From contig JAJEKV010000206.1 of assembly GCA_021234155.1 (NCBI GenBank), positions 682,001 through 746,000 on the forward strand: a stretch of DNA of 64,000 nucleotides, read 5' to 3'. Shown piece after piece: positions 1 to 11,905 of this stretch. The notes beneath the pieces were generated by a model. That model saw nothing but the letters and a program-made list of their open reading frames with translations, ran no database searches and was not told the DNA's origin. The stretch comes from Isoetes taiwanensis. Its lineage: Eukaryota > Streptophyta > Lycopodiopsida > Isoetales > Isoetaceae. The translations under genes and the position numbers were made by a program. Numbering within the stretch: position 1 is the first letter of the stretch; the number at the start of each line of letters is the position of its first letter.

Positions 1-399
1 GTTGTTGGAGCATAGTGTTATGCACATAAGTTAATAAGTGATGTTACATTTTGTAAGCTAATAAAGATCAAGGGATATATATGGTACATCTACACTGTCG
101 ATCGCAGAACGCTTCGCGTTTTGATAAGTTCTCCTGGACCGATCTTGGATTTTTTTGAACCTGCTCGAAGCAAGTTACTTGAATGCCGGATTCAACTGTC
201 GGATAGGGAAACCGAGCTCCGGGAGGGAGGGGGGACATTGGCATTTGCCCTACAATAACGGCAAGGCACGTGGTTTGCGTTTTGGAGGCCATACCCCAGC
301 CCGATTGGACCGGGGATCTTGCACAATGTCATGAGGTAGTGGGAGGGCATTGGCGCGGGAAGGCCTGAGCCCTAAAACCTTTCGGGAAGAAGTTCGTCC
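1..399. repeat. Leader of the satellite array, related to the inverted repeat at 37.7-39.1 kb
   Basis: This stretch matches, with many small changes, the right arm of the inverted repeat near 38.34-38.92 kb. Both contain 'gataagttct', a run reading 'tttgaacct', and 'ggatagggaaaccgag'. On the minus strand 68-292 reads through a 74-codon frame resembling frames at 37792-38016 (plus) and 38686-38988 (minus), with shared words such as FPYPTVESGIQ and KNPRS. The frame lacks a recognisable domain. It could be a remnant of a transposon protein or chance openness of a repeat. Confidence 0.5.
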
Positions 400-3300
400 C
401 AAAGATCCTCTCTGGAGGGTCCTTGGCCGGGACGGGCAACTCTCCCACCCGGGCCGGGTGGATCGACTCTTCCAACGGAACTCGAAACATCGACATTACC
501 TTGGAGACCAAGTTTGGGGGCGTAAGACCACCCACGCTCGGGAAGTGCCAAAGTAGCTCCCCTAGGGTAACTTGTCCCCTAGGGTAATTTCGGCGTTCAG
601 ATGACATGGAGAGGTGGGATCGCCAATCCGGGGCCTCCTCCATGCCCCAAAATAAAAACGTGGTCTAAACTTAGTCCCAGGGGCCAGCGGTGGCCATCCC
701 AATCAAAAATCGAGGGTCTAAAGCTCACCCGAAATACCGGGATTTTCTCAGACGCTTCGGGGCCACTTGGCAAGCCAGCTGGCTGAAAACCATGATTTTT
801 TCCCGCCCCATGCATTAATCATGAATTTGGGATCATAAACACAAAGGTGGATATAAAAATCCGGTCTCGAAAAAGGTGAAATCTTGGCGGGATGTCATGA
901 CGCCGCATTACACGCGCAAGAGAAAATGCAACGGCAATAGAAGCACAAGCGGGAGGCATGAGACGAAGCTTCGAGCCAACCCTTTAGGAGGCCACTGGGG
1001 TCCAGAACGCCCCTACCGGGCAAAGTGGAGCTAGCTTTGCTTCTGGTAGTCACATGTATACCACCTAGCAGTCCTAGTGCTGCTATTCTCACTCCAATCT
1101 TCTACCGTGGCCCGGGGGGTGACCCCAAGTATCTTGTTCTCAATGAAGCTAGTCCAAGCCGGGGGCCGAGGACGGGCCGACCCCCCACCCGGGCCCGAGA
1201 ACCGGCTCGCCAATGGACCCGGAACATCCCCATTACCTAGGAGACCAAGTTTCGTGGGCAGAAGACCACCCCTTCTCCAAGAAACGCCAAAGTAGGTCGT
1301 TTACTACACACTTGTAGTCAATTGGCATGGAGGTGGATCTTTGAATACCTCCTAGCTCAAGCATGGCAAGGTGGGGGTAAGTGATTGATCCCACAGGAAA
1401 CTGGTAGTGGAACTTGTCCTCTAGGGTAATTTCAGCGTTCAGGCATCCGATGTGGAGAGGTCGGATCGCCAATCCGGGCCTCCTCCATGCCCCAAAATCG
1501 AATAAAAACGTGGTCTAAACCACTCGCCGGGGGCCAGCGGTGGCCATCCCAATCAAAAATCGAGGGTCTAAAGCTCTTGAAAATACCGGGGATTTTCCTC
1601 TCGCTCATGGCCACTTGGCAAGCCAGCTGGCTGAAAATCAGGATTTTTCCCCGCCCCATGCATTAATTATGAATTTCCGGAGCATAAACACAAAAAAAAC
1701 ACAGATAAAAATCCGGGTCTCGAAAAAAGGTGAAATCTTGGCAGGATATGCAACATGACGCTGCACACGCAAGAAAAAATGCACGACAATAGAAGCACAA
1801 GCAGAGGCATGAGACGAAGCTTCGGAGCCAACCCCTTCGGAGGCCACCGGCCGGTAATGTCCTCTTGGCAAATTGGAGCTAGCTTTTCTTCTCCGTGGTC
1901 ACATGTATACCACCTAGCAGTCCTAGTGCTCCTATTGTCACTTCAATCTTCTACGGGGGCCTCGGGTGAACCCCAAGTATCTTGTTCTTCTTGAGGCTAA
2001 TCCAGGCGGGCCGGGGCCGGGCTGGACCCCACTCGGGAGGAACCAAGAACTGGCTCCATAATGGACCCCTTAACATCCCCATTACCTAGGGGACCAAGTT
2101 TAGGGGTGAAGACCACCCCCTCTCCAAGAAACGCCAAAGTAGGTGAATTTTACTACACACTTGTAGTCAATTGGCATGGAGGTGGATCTTTGAATAGCTC
2201 CTAGTTTGGGGGTAAGTGATTGATCCCACAGGAAAACTCGCCGTGGAACTTGTCCCCTAGGGTAATTTCGCCCGTTCGGACGACGCCGAGGTCGGATCGC
2301 CAATCGGGGCCTTCTCCATGCCCCAAAATCAAAAGCGTGGTCTAAACCACCGCCGGGGCCAGCGGTGGCCATCCCAATCAAAAATCGAGGGTCTAAAGCT
2401 CGCCCAGAAAATACCGGGGATTTTCACAATGCGCTCATGACTACTTGGCAAGCCAGCTGGCTGAAAATCAGGATTTTTCCCGCCCATGCATTAATTATGA
2501 ATTTTTGAGACATAAACACAAAAAAAAAAAACACAGATAAAAATCAGGGTCTCGAAAAAGGTGAAATCTTGGCGGGGATATGCAACATGGCCTGCACACG
2601 CAAGAGAAAATGCGAGCAATAGAAGCACAAGCGAGAGGCATGAGACGAGCTTCCGAGCCAACCCCCTTTCGGAGGCCACCGGGTCGGTAACGTCCTACTG
2701 AGCAGTGGAGCTAGCTTTTCTTCTCCGTGGTCACATGTATACCACCTAGCAGTCCTAGTGCTCCTATTGTCACTTCAATCTTCTACCAGGGCCTCAGGGT
2801 GAACCCCAAGTATCTTGTTCTTGCGGGCTAATCCAAGCCGGGGGGGAGGGGGGCTGGACCCCCTCTGGAACCAAGAATGGCTCGCCAATGGACCCCATAA
2901 CATCCCCATTACCTAGGGGACCAAGTTTTGTAGGCGGAAGACCACCCCCTCTCCAAGAAACGCCAAAGTAGGTGGTTTACTACACACTTGTAGTCAATTG
3001 GCATGGAGGTGGATCTTTGAATACCTCCTAGTGAGGGGTAAGTGATTGATCCCACAGGGAAAACTTCGTAGTGGAACTTGTCCCCTAGGGTAATTTGCCG
3101 TTTCGGACGATGTGGGCGAGGTCGGATCGCCAATCCGGGGCCTCCTCCATGCCCCAAAATCGAAAGCGTGGTCTAAACCTGTCAAGTCCAAGCGGTGGCC
3201 ATCCCAATCAAAAATCGAGGGTCTAAAACTCATCCCGAAATACCGGGGATTTTCCTATACTCGGGGCCACTTGACAAGCCAGCTGGCTGAAAACCAGGAT

Positions 3301-4262
3301 TTTCCACGCCCCATGCATTAATTATGAATTTCAGACATAAACACAAAGAAAAGCCTGGATAAAAATCGGGTCTCGAAAAAGGTGAAATCTTGGCGGGATG
3401 TGCGGCATGATCTTTGCACACGCATAAGAGAAAATGCACCGCAATAGAAGCACAAGCGAGGCATGAGGCGAGCTCCGAGCCAACCCCTTAGGAGACCATA
3501 GGCCTCGGTAACGTCCTACTAGGTAGTGGAGCTAGCTTTGCTTCTCCGTGGTCACATGTATACCACCTAGCAGTCCTAGTGCTGCTATTCTCACTTCAAT
3601 ATTCTACTAGGGCCTCGGGGTGAACCCCAAGTATCTTGTTCTCATGAGGCTAGTCCAAGCCGGGGCCGAGGGGCCGGTGGACCCCCACTCCGGACCGAGG
3701 CTGGCTCCGCCAATGGACCGGAACATCCCCATTACTTAGGGGACCAAGTTTCATGGGCGGAAGACCACCCCTCTCCAAGAAACGCCAAAGTAGGTCGTTT
3801 ACTACACACTTGTAGTCAATTGGCATGGAGGTGGATCTTTGAATACCTCCCTAGTGAGGGGTAAGTGATTGATCCTCCGGGAAAACTTCGCCGTGGAACT
3901 TGTCCCCTAGGGTAATTTCGCCGTTCCGGACGACGCCTTGGCGAGGTCGGATCGCCAATCGGAGCCTCCTCCATGCCCCAAAATCGAAAACGTGGTCTAA
4001 ACCTTGTCGGGCCCAGCTGCCATCCCAATAAAAATCGAGGGTCTAAAACTCATCCGGAAATACCGGGATTTTTTCTATACTCGGGGCCACTTGGCAAGCC
4101 AGCTGGCTGAAAACCAGGATTTTTCCTGCCCCATGCATTAATTATGAATTTCGAGACATAAACACAAAGAAAAGCCACGAGATAAAAATCCGGGTCTCGA
4201 AAAAGGTGAAATCTTGGCGGGATGTGCGGCATGGCCGCTGCATACGCAAAGAGAAAATGCAC
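400..4262. repeat. Tandem array of a ~820-850 bp satellite, about 4.7 copies
   Basis: The landmark 'catgcattaat' recurs at about 809, 1658, 2486, 3312 and 4132 (steps 849, 828, 826, 820). A second landmark, 'ccaagttt' followed by 'gaagaccacccc', recurs near 493, 1231, 2080, 2906 and 3729; the first step is shorter (738) because copy 1 lacks the block holding 'tagtcaattggcatgg'. Other shared blocks are 'cttgtcccctagggtaattt' and 'ccatcccaatcaaaaatcga'. Copies differ mostly by small indels in GC-rich words. The short frames inside it are not conserved between copies, so I call no gene. The last copy breaks off near 4262. Confidence 0.9.
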
Positions 4263-4479
4263 CAGCATATATACCTTTCGGAGACTCCCCTTCACAAGAA
4301 AGGGGCCGCCGTCGAGGTGCTCGCCTTGGTGTTTCAAAAGACATCCAAGGTCCATGTCACCATCATCTAGCCATGTCACCTAAAATTTGCCAACATCACC
4401 CAATGAAAAGACCAAAGATGGACATCTTTGGTTTTAACCTATTCAAAACTTGACCTTGCTTACTTGGCATGCCATGTCA

Positions 4480-6003
4480 CCACTTGGGGTGCCTAGGTGG
4501 CATGCTTGAGACTAGGTGGCATGCAGAGCCACCTTGGCATGTTGGAGCTTTTGCATGGCATGTTGGAGCCACCTTGGCATGTTGGAGCCCACGTGGCATT
4601 ATGGAGTCCCGTGGCATGTTTGAGCCACCTTGGCATGTTGGAGCCTAGGTGGCATGTTTGAGCCCACCTTGGCATGTTTGAGCCACGGCATGTTTGAGCA
4701 CTGGGTGGCATGTTGGAACCTAGATGGCATGTTTGAGCCACCTAGGAATGTTGGAGCCCTAGGTGGCATGTTGGAGCCCACGTGGCATATTTGAGCCACC
4801 TTGGCAGGAGTTGGAGCATAGGTGGTATGTTGGAGCCAGCGTGGCATGTTTGAGCACGCGTTGGAGCCTAGGTGGCATGTTTGAGCCATTTTGTCATGTT
4901 GCAGCCCTAGGTGGCATGTTTGAGCCACCTTGGCATGTTTTGAGCCTAGGTGGCATGTTGGAGCCACCTTGGCATGTGGGAACCACCTTGGCATGTTTGA
5001 GCCTAGGTGGCATGTTTGAGCCACCTTGGCATGTTGGAGCCCGTGGCATGTTTGAGCCACCTTGGCATGTTTGAGCACGTTGGAGCCTAGGTGGCATGTT
5101 TGAGCCACCTTGGCATGTTGGAGCCCCTAGGTGGCATCTTTGGAGACCACGTGGCATGTTTGAGCCACCTTGCCATGTTAGAGCCTAGGTGGCATGTTGG
5201 AGCTGTGTGGCATGCTTGAGCCACCTTGGCATGTTGGAGCCCCGTGGCATATTTGAGCCACCTTGGCAAGTTGGAGCATAGGTGGCATGTTAGAGCCAGC
5301 GTGGCATGTTTGAGCATGTTGGAGCCTAGGTGGCATGTTGGAGCCACCTTGGCACGTGGCATGTTGGAGCCCACATGGCATGTTTGAGCCTAGGTGGCGG
5401 GTTAGAGCCCGCGGTGGCATGTTGGAGCCTAGGTGGCATGTTTGAGCCAACTTGGCATATTTAAGCCTAGGTGGCATGTTGTGAGCCACCTTGGCATGTT
5501 GGAGACTAGGTGGCATGGTGGAGCCCACGTGGCATGTTTGAGCCACCTTGGCATGTTTGAGCCTAGGTGGCATGTTTGAGCCCACCTTGGCATGTTTGAG
5601 CCACCTGGCATGTTTGAGCCTAGGTGGCATGTTGGGAGCCTAGGTGGCATGTTTGACCCACCTTGGCATGTTTGAGCCTAGGTGGCATGTTGGAGCCACC
5701 TTGGCATGTTTGAGCCTAAGTGAGCACATGGCATGTTTGAGCCTATGTGGCATGTTTGAGCCACCTAGGAATGTTGGAGCCTAGGTGGCATGTTGGAGCC
5801 CACGTGGCATATTTGAGCCACCTTGGCAAGTTGGAGCATAGGTGGCATGTTGGAGCCTGCGTGGCATGTTTGAGCACGTTGGAGCCTAGGTGGCATGTTT
5901 GAGCCATTTTGTCATGTTGGAGCCTAGGTGGCATGTTGGAGCCACCTTGGCATGTTTGAGCCTAGGTGGCATGTTAGAGCCACCTTGGCATGTTGGTGCC
6001 CAC
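4480..6003. repeat. Minisatellite of 19-bp half-units (about 80 copies)
   Basis: The array is built from GGCATGTTTGAGCC or GGCATGTTGGAGCC followed by one of a few 5-nt links, mainly 'taggt', 'acctt' or 'cacgt', giving 19-bp steps that often alternate as 38-bp pairs. CCTAGGTGG and CCACCTTGG alternate and are near reverse complements, so neighbouring units can pair. Higher-order repetition is visible: the block around 4740-4920 recurs around 5760-5930. Translation gives Cys/His/Met-rich repeats on both strands, which is a by-product of the array. The 220 bp before it (4263-4479) is unique-looking sequence with the first diverged units at its end. Confidence 0.95.
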
Positions 6004-6059
6004 GTTATGCAAAAATAGGTGTTAAGTAATTGAAGTAGTCAGAAGTAACTTGTGTTACA

Positions 6060-6590
6060 TGGAATACTAGTATAAGAACATGTGATGGGTGCACGTGCAT
6101 CACATGTAGCAAATCAAGTACTACGTCCTACCACTATAAAGACCCGTGATATGGAAGGATAGGACATGTAGAGAATCAAGTACTCTTTCCTACTTCTATA
6201 AAGACATGTGAGAATAGAAGTATTACACATGTCGTAATTCATGTATTCTTTCCTACAATGCCTTAGCAAATAAAGTACTCTGTCCTACTACTATAAAGAC
6301 ATGTGACATGGAAGAATATGACATGTAGAGAATCAAGTATTCTTTCAGACTTCTATAAAGACATGTGACAATAGAAGTATTACACATGTCGTAATTCATG
6401 TATTCTTTCCTACAATGCCTTAGCAAATAAAGTACTGTGTCCTACTACTATAAAGACATGTGAATGGAAGTATAGGACATGTAGAGAATCAAATATTCTT
6501 TCCTACATCTATAAAGACATGTGACAATAGAATTATTAGACATGTAGAAATTCAAGTACTCTTTCCTACAGTGGATTGTATTATAAAATG
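6060..6590. repeat. 157-bp tandem repeat, about 3.4 copies
   Basis: The word 'acatgtagagaatcaa' recurs at about 6164, 6321 and 6477 (steps 157 and 156). Each unit holds three related sub-blocks containing 'tttcctac' or 'tgtcctac', two of them followed by 'tataaagacatgtga'. The palindrome ACATGT is repeated many times. No coding potential is seen. Confidence 0.85.
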
Positions 6591-7693
6591 ACATGTCACA
6601 ATAGAAGAAACTACAAAACAACAGTGGATGTTTTAGTCCACTGAAAAAAGAACACCATTATCGAACAAAACCATACCTTCACAAATCCACATGTAGGATT
6701 CTTTGAAAACAGGACATGTAGACCTACCAAAACTGATGTTTTCAACAGTGGACCAAAAACCGGGGTGAGTGTGTTCATATGTTATGGATATGATATGGTT
6801 GATCTCTTGTTATGCTCCTCATGTATTGGGAAGGGGGGGTAGAGACCTAGCAGCCTTATGTATGATGCTTCTAGATAGACCCATAATACCTATTACATGC
6901 GGCCTGTGCATAGAGCCCTTGGGACTAAGGGAGTTATGGATTGGACCGAGCACCGGATACTTGGGATCAGTGGTGAGATGGTGGAATAGTCCCCTGCTGG
7001 TAGCGGCCATGGGGACTTAGGGCACACTAGGCCTATGGTGGGTCACCGTGTGGGCGGGCATGGGTTCGTCACCCCCGGATCAGCGGTGTCATACGATCTG
7101 AAGAGGCTGCGGTGTCGGCTTGGTTCTTGCTTTGGGGGTTAAAGGCGTGAGCGGGCGTGTGTCGCCACAATCCTCTAGTCGTCCATCGAATCACTGATTT
7201 CCGGGAAGGGAAGATGTAACCCGACCTTGCCTCATCGGACCAGGGAGATGAAACCTGGAGTAGTCTCTTTGGGTGATCCCAAGAGATTGCGTATCCGGCG
7301 GCTACAATCACGCTATAGATTTAGCCCTTCTGCAAAGTATGCACAGGAGGGGCGGATGGAGTGGTCAACCCTTAGCCATTGTCTTATAGCCAGCCCTGCC
7401 ATTGTTTATACTTCCGTCTGTATCTATCTTGAGACCCTAGCCGTCAGTATACTTTCCTCACGAGTCAGAGCTTGGGTAGAAGCTTTACTGTTTTATGGTG
7501 TATTGATCCTTCTGACGACTCTATGAATGGATGGATTGAGCTACCCTTCGAGGTAGACTTATTGTTATTATTGTTAGTTGCTAGTACTGACATTTAGTTA
7601 TATGCTTCCCCTGTTATTAGAAGTCCATAGGGGACGGATTTACGAGACACCTCCGTGTCCCTTACCGTTCTAGCCATCCCTAGAACGGGATAG
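6591..7693. other. No gene recognised; possible remnant of an older retroelement
   Basis: The stretch begins with a small hairpin at about 6620-6641 (CAGTGGA and TCCACTG around an 8-nt loop). It then shifts to more GC-rich sequence at 6820-7300. The two short open frames on the plus strand (6769-7020, 7227-7526) match nothing I know. The composition resembles an LTR or the 5' part of the LINE that follows, but I find no terminal repeat pair. Confidence 0.4.
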
Positions 7694-8059
7694 ATGGAGG
7701 GCCCACCCAGTAGACGATACTGGTTGGGGGATTTTTCGTGGTGTACGGTGGTTTTTGTATATTCTGCGGGGAGCATGACAATAAAATGTTCCAATGATGA
7801 GTTGGCATGGCAAAGTCCTAAAAAGCGTAAAAGTAAAGCAAGGGTGAAGCATAACCTGGATAACGGTGCTATCATAGAGTCAGGGGCTGGTGACGATTCA
7901 TCTGAGGAGGAAGATAGGCACAAGGATACTGGTGATATTAGTGAGCATAACATGGACCAGGCCTTGGTATTATATAAGCCACAGGAAAGTGAGGTAAAAG
8001 TGGGAAACGCCTCATCAACAAAGAGGAGGAAGAAGAAATCCAAAATACCTCATGCTTAA
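7694..8059 (+). pseudogene. C-terminal part of LINE-1 ORF1
   Basis: The frame is rich in Lys, Asp, Glu and Ser, with basic clusters (PKKRKSK, KRRKKKSK) and an acidic block (DDSSEEEDR), as in the tail of plant LINE ORF1 proteins. No RRM or zinc knuckle is visible, so the N-terminal part is missing or lies in another frame upstream. Its TAA stop (8057-8059) overlaps the ATG of ORF2 at 8052, in the string ATGCTTAA. The Met at 7694 is simply the first in frame and need not be the true start. Confidence 0.5.
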
Positions 8060-11000
8060 GATCATGTCTTGGAATGTGAGAGGAGCACGTTCATCTCTTC
8101 AAAAATGGCAGAGGTTGGCTAATTTAATTAAACACATTAATCCAGATATTTTATGTATTCAAGAGCATAAATGTGATAGAGGCAGGATTGTTCCAATGAT
8201 GAATTTGTTTGGGAAGCAAACTTCTGCTATAATAAGTACTTCAGGCAAGGCTCGGGGTGGTACAATGATAGCCTGGAGTATGGATGTTCATGTCACATTT
8301 ACAGCAAAAGATAAATTTGGAAGGCGGACAGTCATTAAATGGAAGCAAGGACTTCACGAATGTGGTATCATTAATGTATATGCATCTAATATTCCTAGAA
8401 AAAGAGCAACTTTATGGGCTTGGCTTTTAGTAGGGGATTTCAATATGGTTGAATCAGCACAAGACAGATTAGGTGGTGGACAGATTGTAAGCGGCTTTGA
8501 ACGGCAGCAGTGGCAGAAGTTACTCTTTCAACATGGGTTTATGGAAGTTGATGGAGATTCATCTTTTACTTGGACTAATAATTAGGTTGGCCCAGGATTG
8601 TCACATGCTCGTCATGATCGAATGTATGCAAATAGTGTGCTTTGTGATATATGTCCACGGTTATGGAGGCTTAATTATTTGGCACAAGCAGTCTCGGACC
8701 ATAATCCTCAAATTCTTGAAAATCGTGAACTTACTCATAGTCGACAAAAGAGAAAAACGGTATTTAAATTGAATACTAGATGGTTGTCTAATGAGGAGTT
8801 TGAAGCAGGATGTCAGGAGGCTTGGCAAAAGGCTTCATCTCAACAACATGGTATGCGAAGAATTGTTGAGGCTTTGGCAAATGTCAAGTTTTTTGTGAAA
8901 AGGTGGGGAGCGCAACGAGTTCGAAAGAGACATTAAGTAAGTTATATGCTGAATTAGAGGAGCTTAAGAAAGTGGGTACGGACTCTTTTAGATTGCAACA
9001 GGTTATTGATGCTATTCGTGGTCTTGAAGTGGCCCAAATTCAATCAGCACGAGTTAAATCTGGATTAACCTGGCTGAAAGATGGAGATCGTTGTAATAAG
9101 CTATTTTTTAGAGCGTCAAAGCAGAAGAGGTATGCAGCTACTATGCACTCTTTATCTCTACCGGATGGGAGGGTCATGACAGAGCCAAATGAGATTAAAC
9201 AGTTCCTTACTCAATACTTTGAAACTTTTTTTAAGGTCAAACACTTGCCTCATGAATTGTGCTTTCTAAGGTTCATGCAATTCTTTCACAAGAGGAATCT
9301 CAATTGTTAGAGGCCCCACTGTCCATGTCTGAATTGCAAGCAGCAACATTTGAGTTGGCTTCAGATAAATGTCCAGGTATAGATGGTATCCCTGTAGAAT
9401 TTTTTAAAAGGTATTGGGAATGGACGTCAATAAGCATTATGGAGGCATACAACGATTTGTGTACTTCACATCAATTTGATAGGATTTTGAATACAGGTTT
9501 GATTTCTCTTATTCCTAAAGTGAAAGAACCTGTGAGCATTCATGATTGGCGTCCAATAACTCTTCTATCTACTATCTATAAAATTATTGCAAAAGCCTAT
9601 GCAGAAAGACTTAAACAGGTTTTGGGATTGAGAATAGATGCGGCTCAGTCAGGTTTTCTTCCAGGTCGGCAAATTTTTCATAATATAGTGGCAGCATATG
9701 AAGGAGTTCATTGGGCCCAATGTTCAGGTCAAAATCTTCTATATTTAAAATTGGATTTTGCTAAAGCTTATGATAGTGTGAAGTGGACTTTCTTGGATGC
9801 CATGCTTTTGAAATTGGGATTTGGGTCTGGTTTCCGATCTATGATGCATAAAATGTTGATTTCTGCTAAGGGAGTAGTACTGTATCATGGAGAACCATTG
9901 GTGCTTTTTCCAATTGAACGTGGAATAAGGCAAGGTTGCCCTTTAGCTCCTTTTTTGTTTACTATAGTGGCAGAAGGACTTTCGCAACTATTGCATGAGG
10001 CTGAAAAGGATGGTTTGGTAAAGGGATCATAATTGATGGAAGGTGAACATGTTTTGGTTAATCAGTTTGCAAACGATCCTTCTTGCTTGTGGATGGTGAA
10101 GAGAATAATGTGCAGATAATCAAAAAGATTTTGGATATATTTTCAATTGCATCTGGTTGTCTCCTTAATTGGGCTAAGTGTAGTGCTTTATGGGTGGGGA
10201 AGGAAGCAGTTCCGCATTTTTTATATGAGTATGCCTGGAAGGTTGTTGTACCATCTGCAAAGACAAAGCTTCTAGGAGTCCTCTTTGGTCTAGATATTGA
10301 CATGAATGAAGCATGGGATGAAATTATCTTAAATTTACAAAGGCAACTGATTTGGTGGAGAGGTTCAAAGTTATCCTTGGCAGGTAGAATTCAAGTAGCT
10401 AAGTTAGTATTGAACAATACGCATATTTACTTGGTTTCGGTTCTATTGGCTCCAAATTCTAAGTTTGCAGAGATAAAAAAGATTGTAAGAGATTTTGTCT
10501 AGTGTACTGATCAAGGAGGCACTGTGAAGGTGGCGTGGAAGAAATGTATGTTGTTTAAACAACAAGGAGAACTTGGTATATTGGATCTTTCTTTACAGGG
10601 TAAGGTCTTAGCTTCTAAGCTATTGTTCAGTTTGTTGAAAGATGATTGTGCATCACCAGGTATGAAGTTACTTAAACAATCAGTAAAGAAGTGTATGGTT
10701 TTTCATAAGCGAGGTGTGAGAATTGAGCTTCCTTGGGCATTGTTATATCCATTGAAATCTTATTCACATGCCTCTCCAGTACTGAAAGACTTGTTTCGGG
10801 CCTGGAAGGTAGTCCAGCAGGTAATTACATTTGATGGGAAGCTTGTCTTCAGGCGTCTTCCCCCTTTCTATGGTTGCCTTTGTATACTCATGGACAACTA
10901 CACCCAGTTGTAGAATTTATGCATGCGCATTCCCAAGCGAGGTGGAGGAGAGCAGGTATTATTTCTATTGAATAGTGGTATTTTGGTATTGACATTGCTC

Positions 11001-11613
11001 CTTGGCAATGGTTTTAGGAGACATATGGGTTGTTGGATAAAGATATCAGTATATGGGCTTATGTAGCAAGTGCTCTTCCTCTAATTAAGAAGGTGGGTAA
11101 CAAGAGATGTTGGGACTTTGTTCAAGGTATTAACGAAGGCAAGAAGCTAGTAAGTTCATGCTACAAATTGCTTACCTCCTCAAGTACTTTATGGGAGTAA
11201 GCCCACTTTTCCCAATGTGTGAGCGGTGCATTGAAACATTGGAGCACTGTTTATATTTGTGTGCAGAGCTGAGTAGTCTTAGGTCCTGGCTGCATTCTCT
11301 TTTTGGAGTATCTTTGGATAGTCAGCACTTTCTTTTGGGTATTTATCCAAATCAGTGGACTGCTTCTAAAAGGATTGCATTTCACATGGCAAAGTCTTGG
11401 CTAATATGGAGTGTATGGAAGCGCAGGCGAAGAAAGGTCTTTTATGATAAGCATATTTCTTCTCAGGGGGTGCTTCAAGAAATTCATAAGAAGTTGTATA
11501 ATTGCTTTCAGATCTCCAATTGGCCTGATCGTATTAAAATTCCAATATGGAGTGGTCATCTAAAAGTGATTGATGCTTTAGGGACATTTCTTACTTCTGG
11601 AAGTACTTTGTAA
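8052..11613 (+). pseudogene. LINE-1 ORF2: endonuclease, reverse transcriptase, zf-RVT; broken
   Basis: The N-terminus reads MSWNVRGARS, then CIQEHK and VGDFNMV, the metal-binding and catalytic motifs of APE-type endonucleases; SDHNP follows after a stop at 8583-8585. The reverse transcriptase (9259-10032) has CPGIDGIP, LDFAKAYDSV and GIRQGCPLAPFLF. The catalytic box reads FAND (10066-10077) where FADD is expected, so the first active-site Asp is lost. A TAG at 10500-10502 stands where the family has Trp (F-V-stop-x-x-x-D-Q-G-G). The C-terminal part (11158-11613) has the zf-RVT pattern CERCIETLEHC. At least five lesions make it non-functional. Confidence 0.9.
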
Positions 11614-11689
11614 TATTTTGAGTGTATAATATGAAGTAAAACACGTTCTTAAAAAAAAAAATGGTTTAGCTTTTTTGTACATATTTGGT

Positions 11690-11905
11690 TATAGAAGATA
11701 TGAGATACTGTGGAAGTTGCCATAACATGTTAATGTTACTTTTTGCAAAATGATTCTTGCATATCTTTAGTATGGTTGCAGAACCGAAGGCAATCATAGA
11801 AGCCATGGATATGTTATTGGATTAAAATCTGTTCTCGATGGCCAAAGAAGCATGGATATAATAATGACCATGTGGTGAACCATGACAAACAATCTAGGTG
11901 GGACT
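11690..11905 (-). pseudogene. Partial duplicate of the transporter-like fragment at 15.5-15.7 kb
   Basis: From 'gatatgagatactg' to 'ctaggtgggacttga' this sequence is nearly identical to 15491-15706, with a few substitutions and small indels. It lies directly after the poly-A tail of LINE-1. The shared part would encode the segment containing LWQLPQYLISG on the minus strand, but here the frame is disturbed. What follows (11906-12196) shows two near-copies of a 'gaacaacag' motif and no gene. Confidence 0.6.

Larger units (their letters stand above)
7694..11661 (+). mobile_element. LINE-1: L1-type non-LTR retrotransposon with poly-A tail, inactive
   Basis: The element carries the end of an ORF1, an APE-type endonuclease, a reverse transcriptase and a C-terminal zinc-finger region in the usual order, then an A-tract at 11651-11661. 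The 5' end is not defined: no target-site duplication was found when the sequence after the A-tract was compared with 6.6-7.7 kb. The coding frame is broken at several places (8583, ~8920, ~9290, ~10030-10080, 10500, ~10910-11160). It differs in sequence and in 3' tail from the LINE-TC family at 39-64 kb. Confidence 0.9.

Noticed and set aside
4493-5934. Long Cys/His/Met-rich frames on both strands of the minisatellite (look like zinc-binding repeat proteins)
   Set aside because: They follow from the 19-bp repeat, which is not a multiple of three but stays open in several frames; both strands are open and no start context or domain is seen.
4480-6003. CRISPR-like regular spacing
   Set aside because: Links are 5 nt and drawn from a few words, not unique spacers; there are no cas genes and the context is eukaryotic.
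7069-7526. LTR of a Ty3/gypsy element
   Set aside because: Composition is suggestive, but no second LTR, primer-binding site or polypurine tract could be found in the window.
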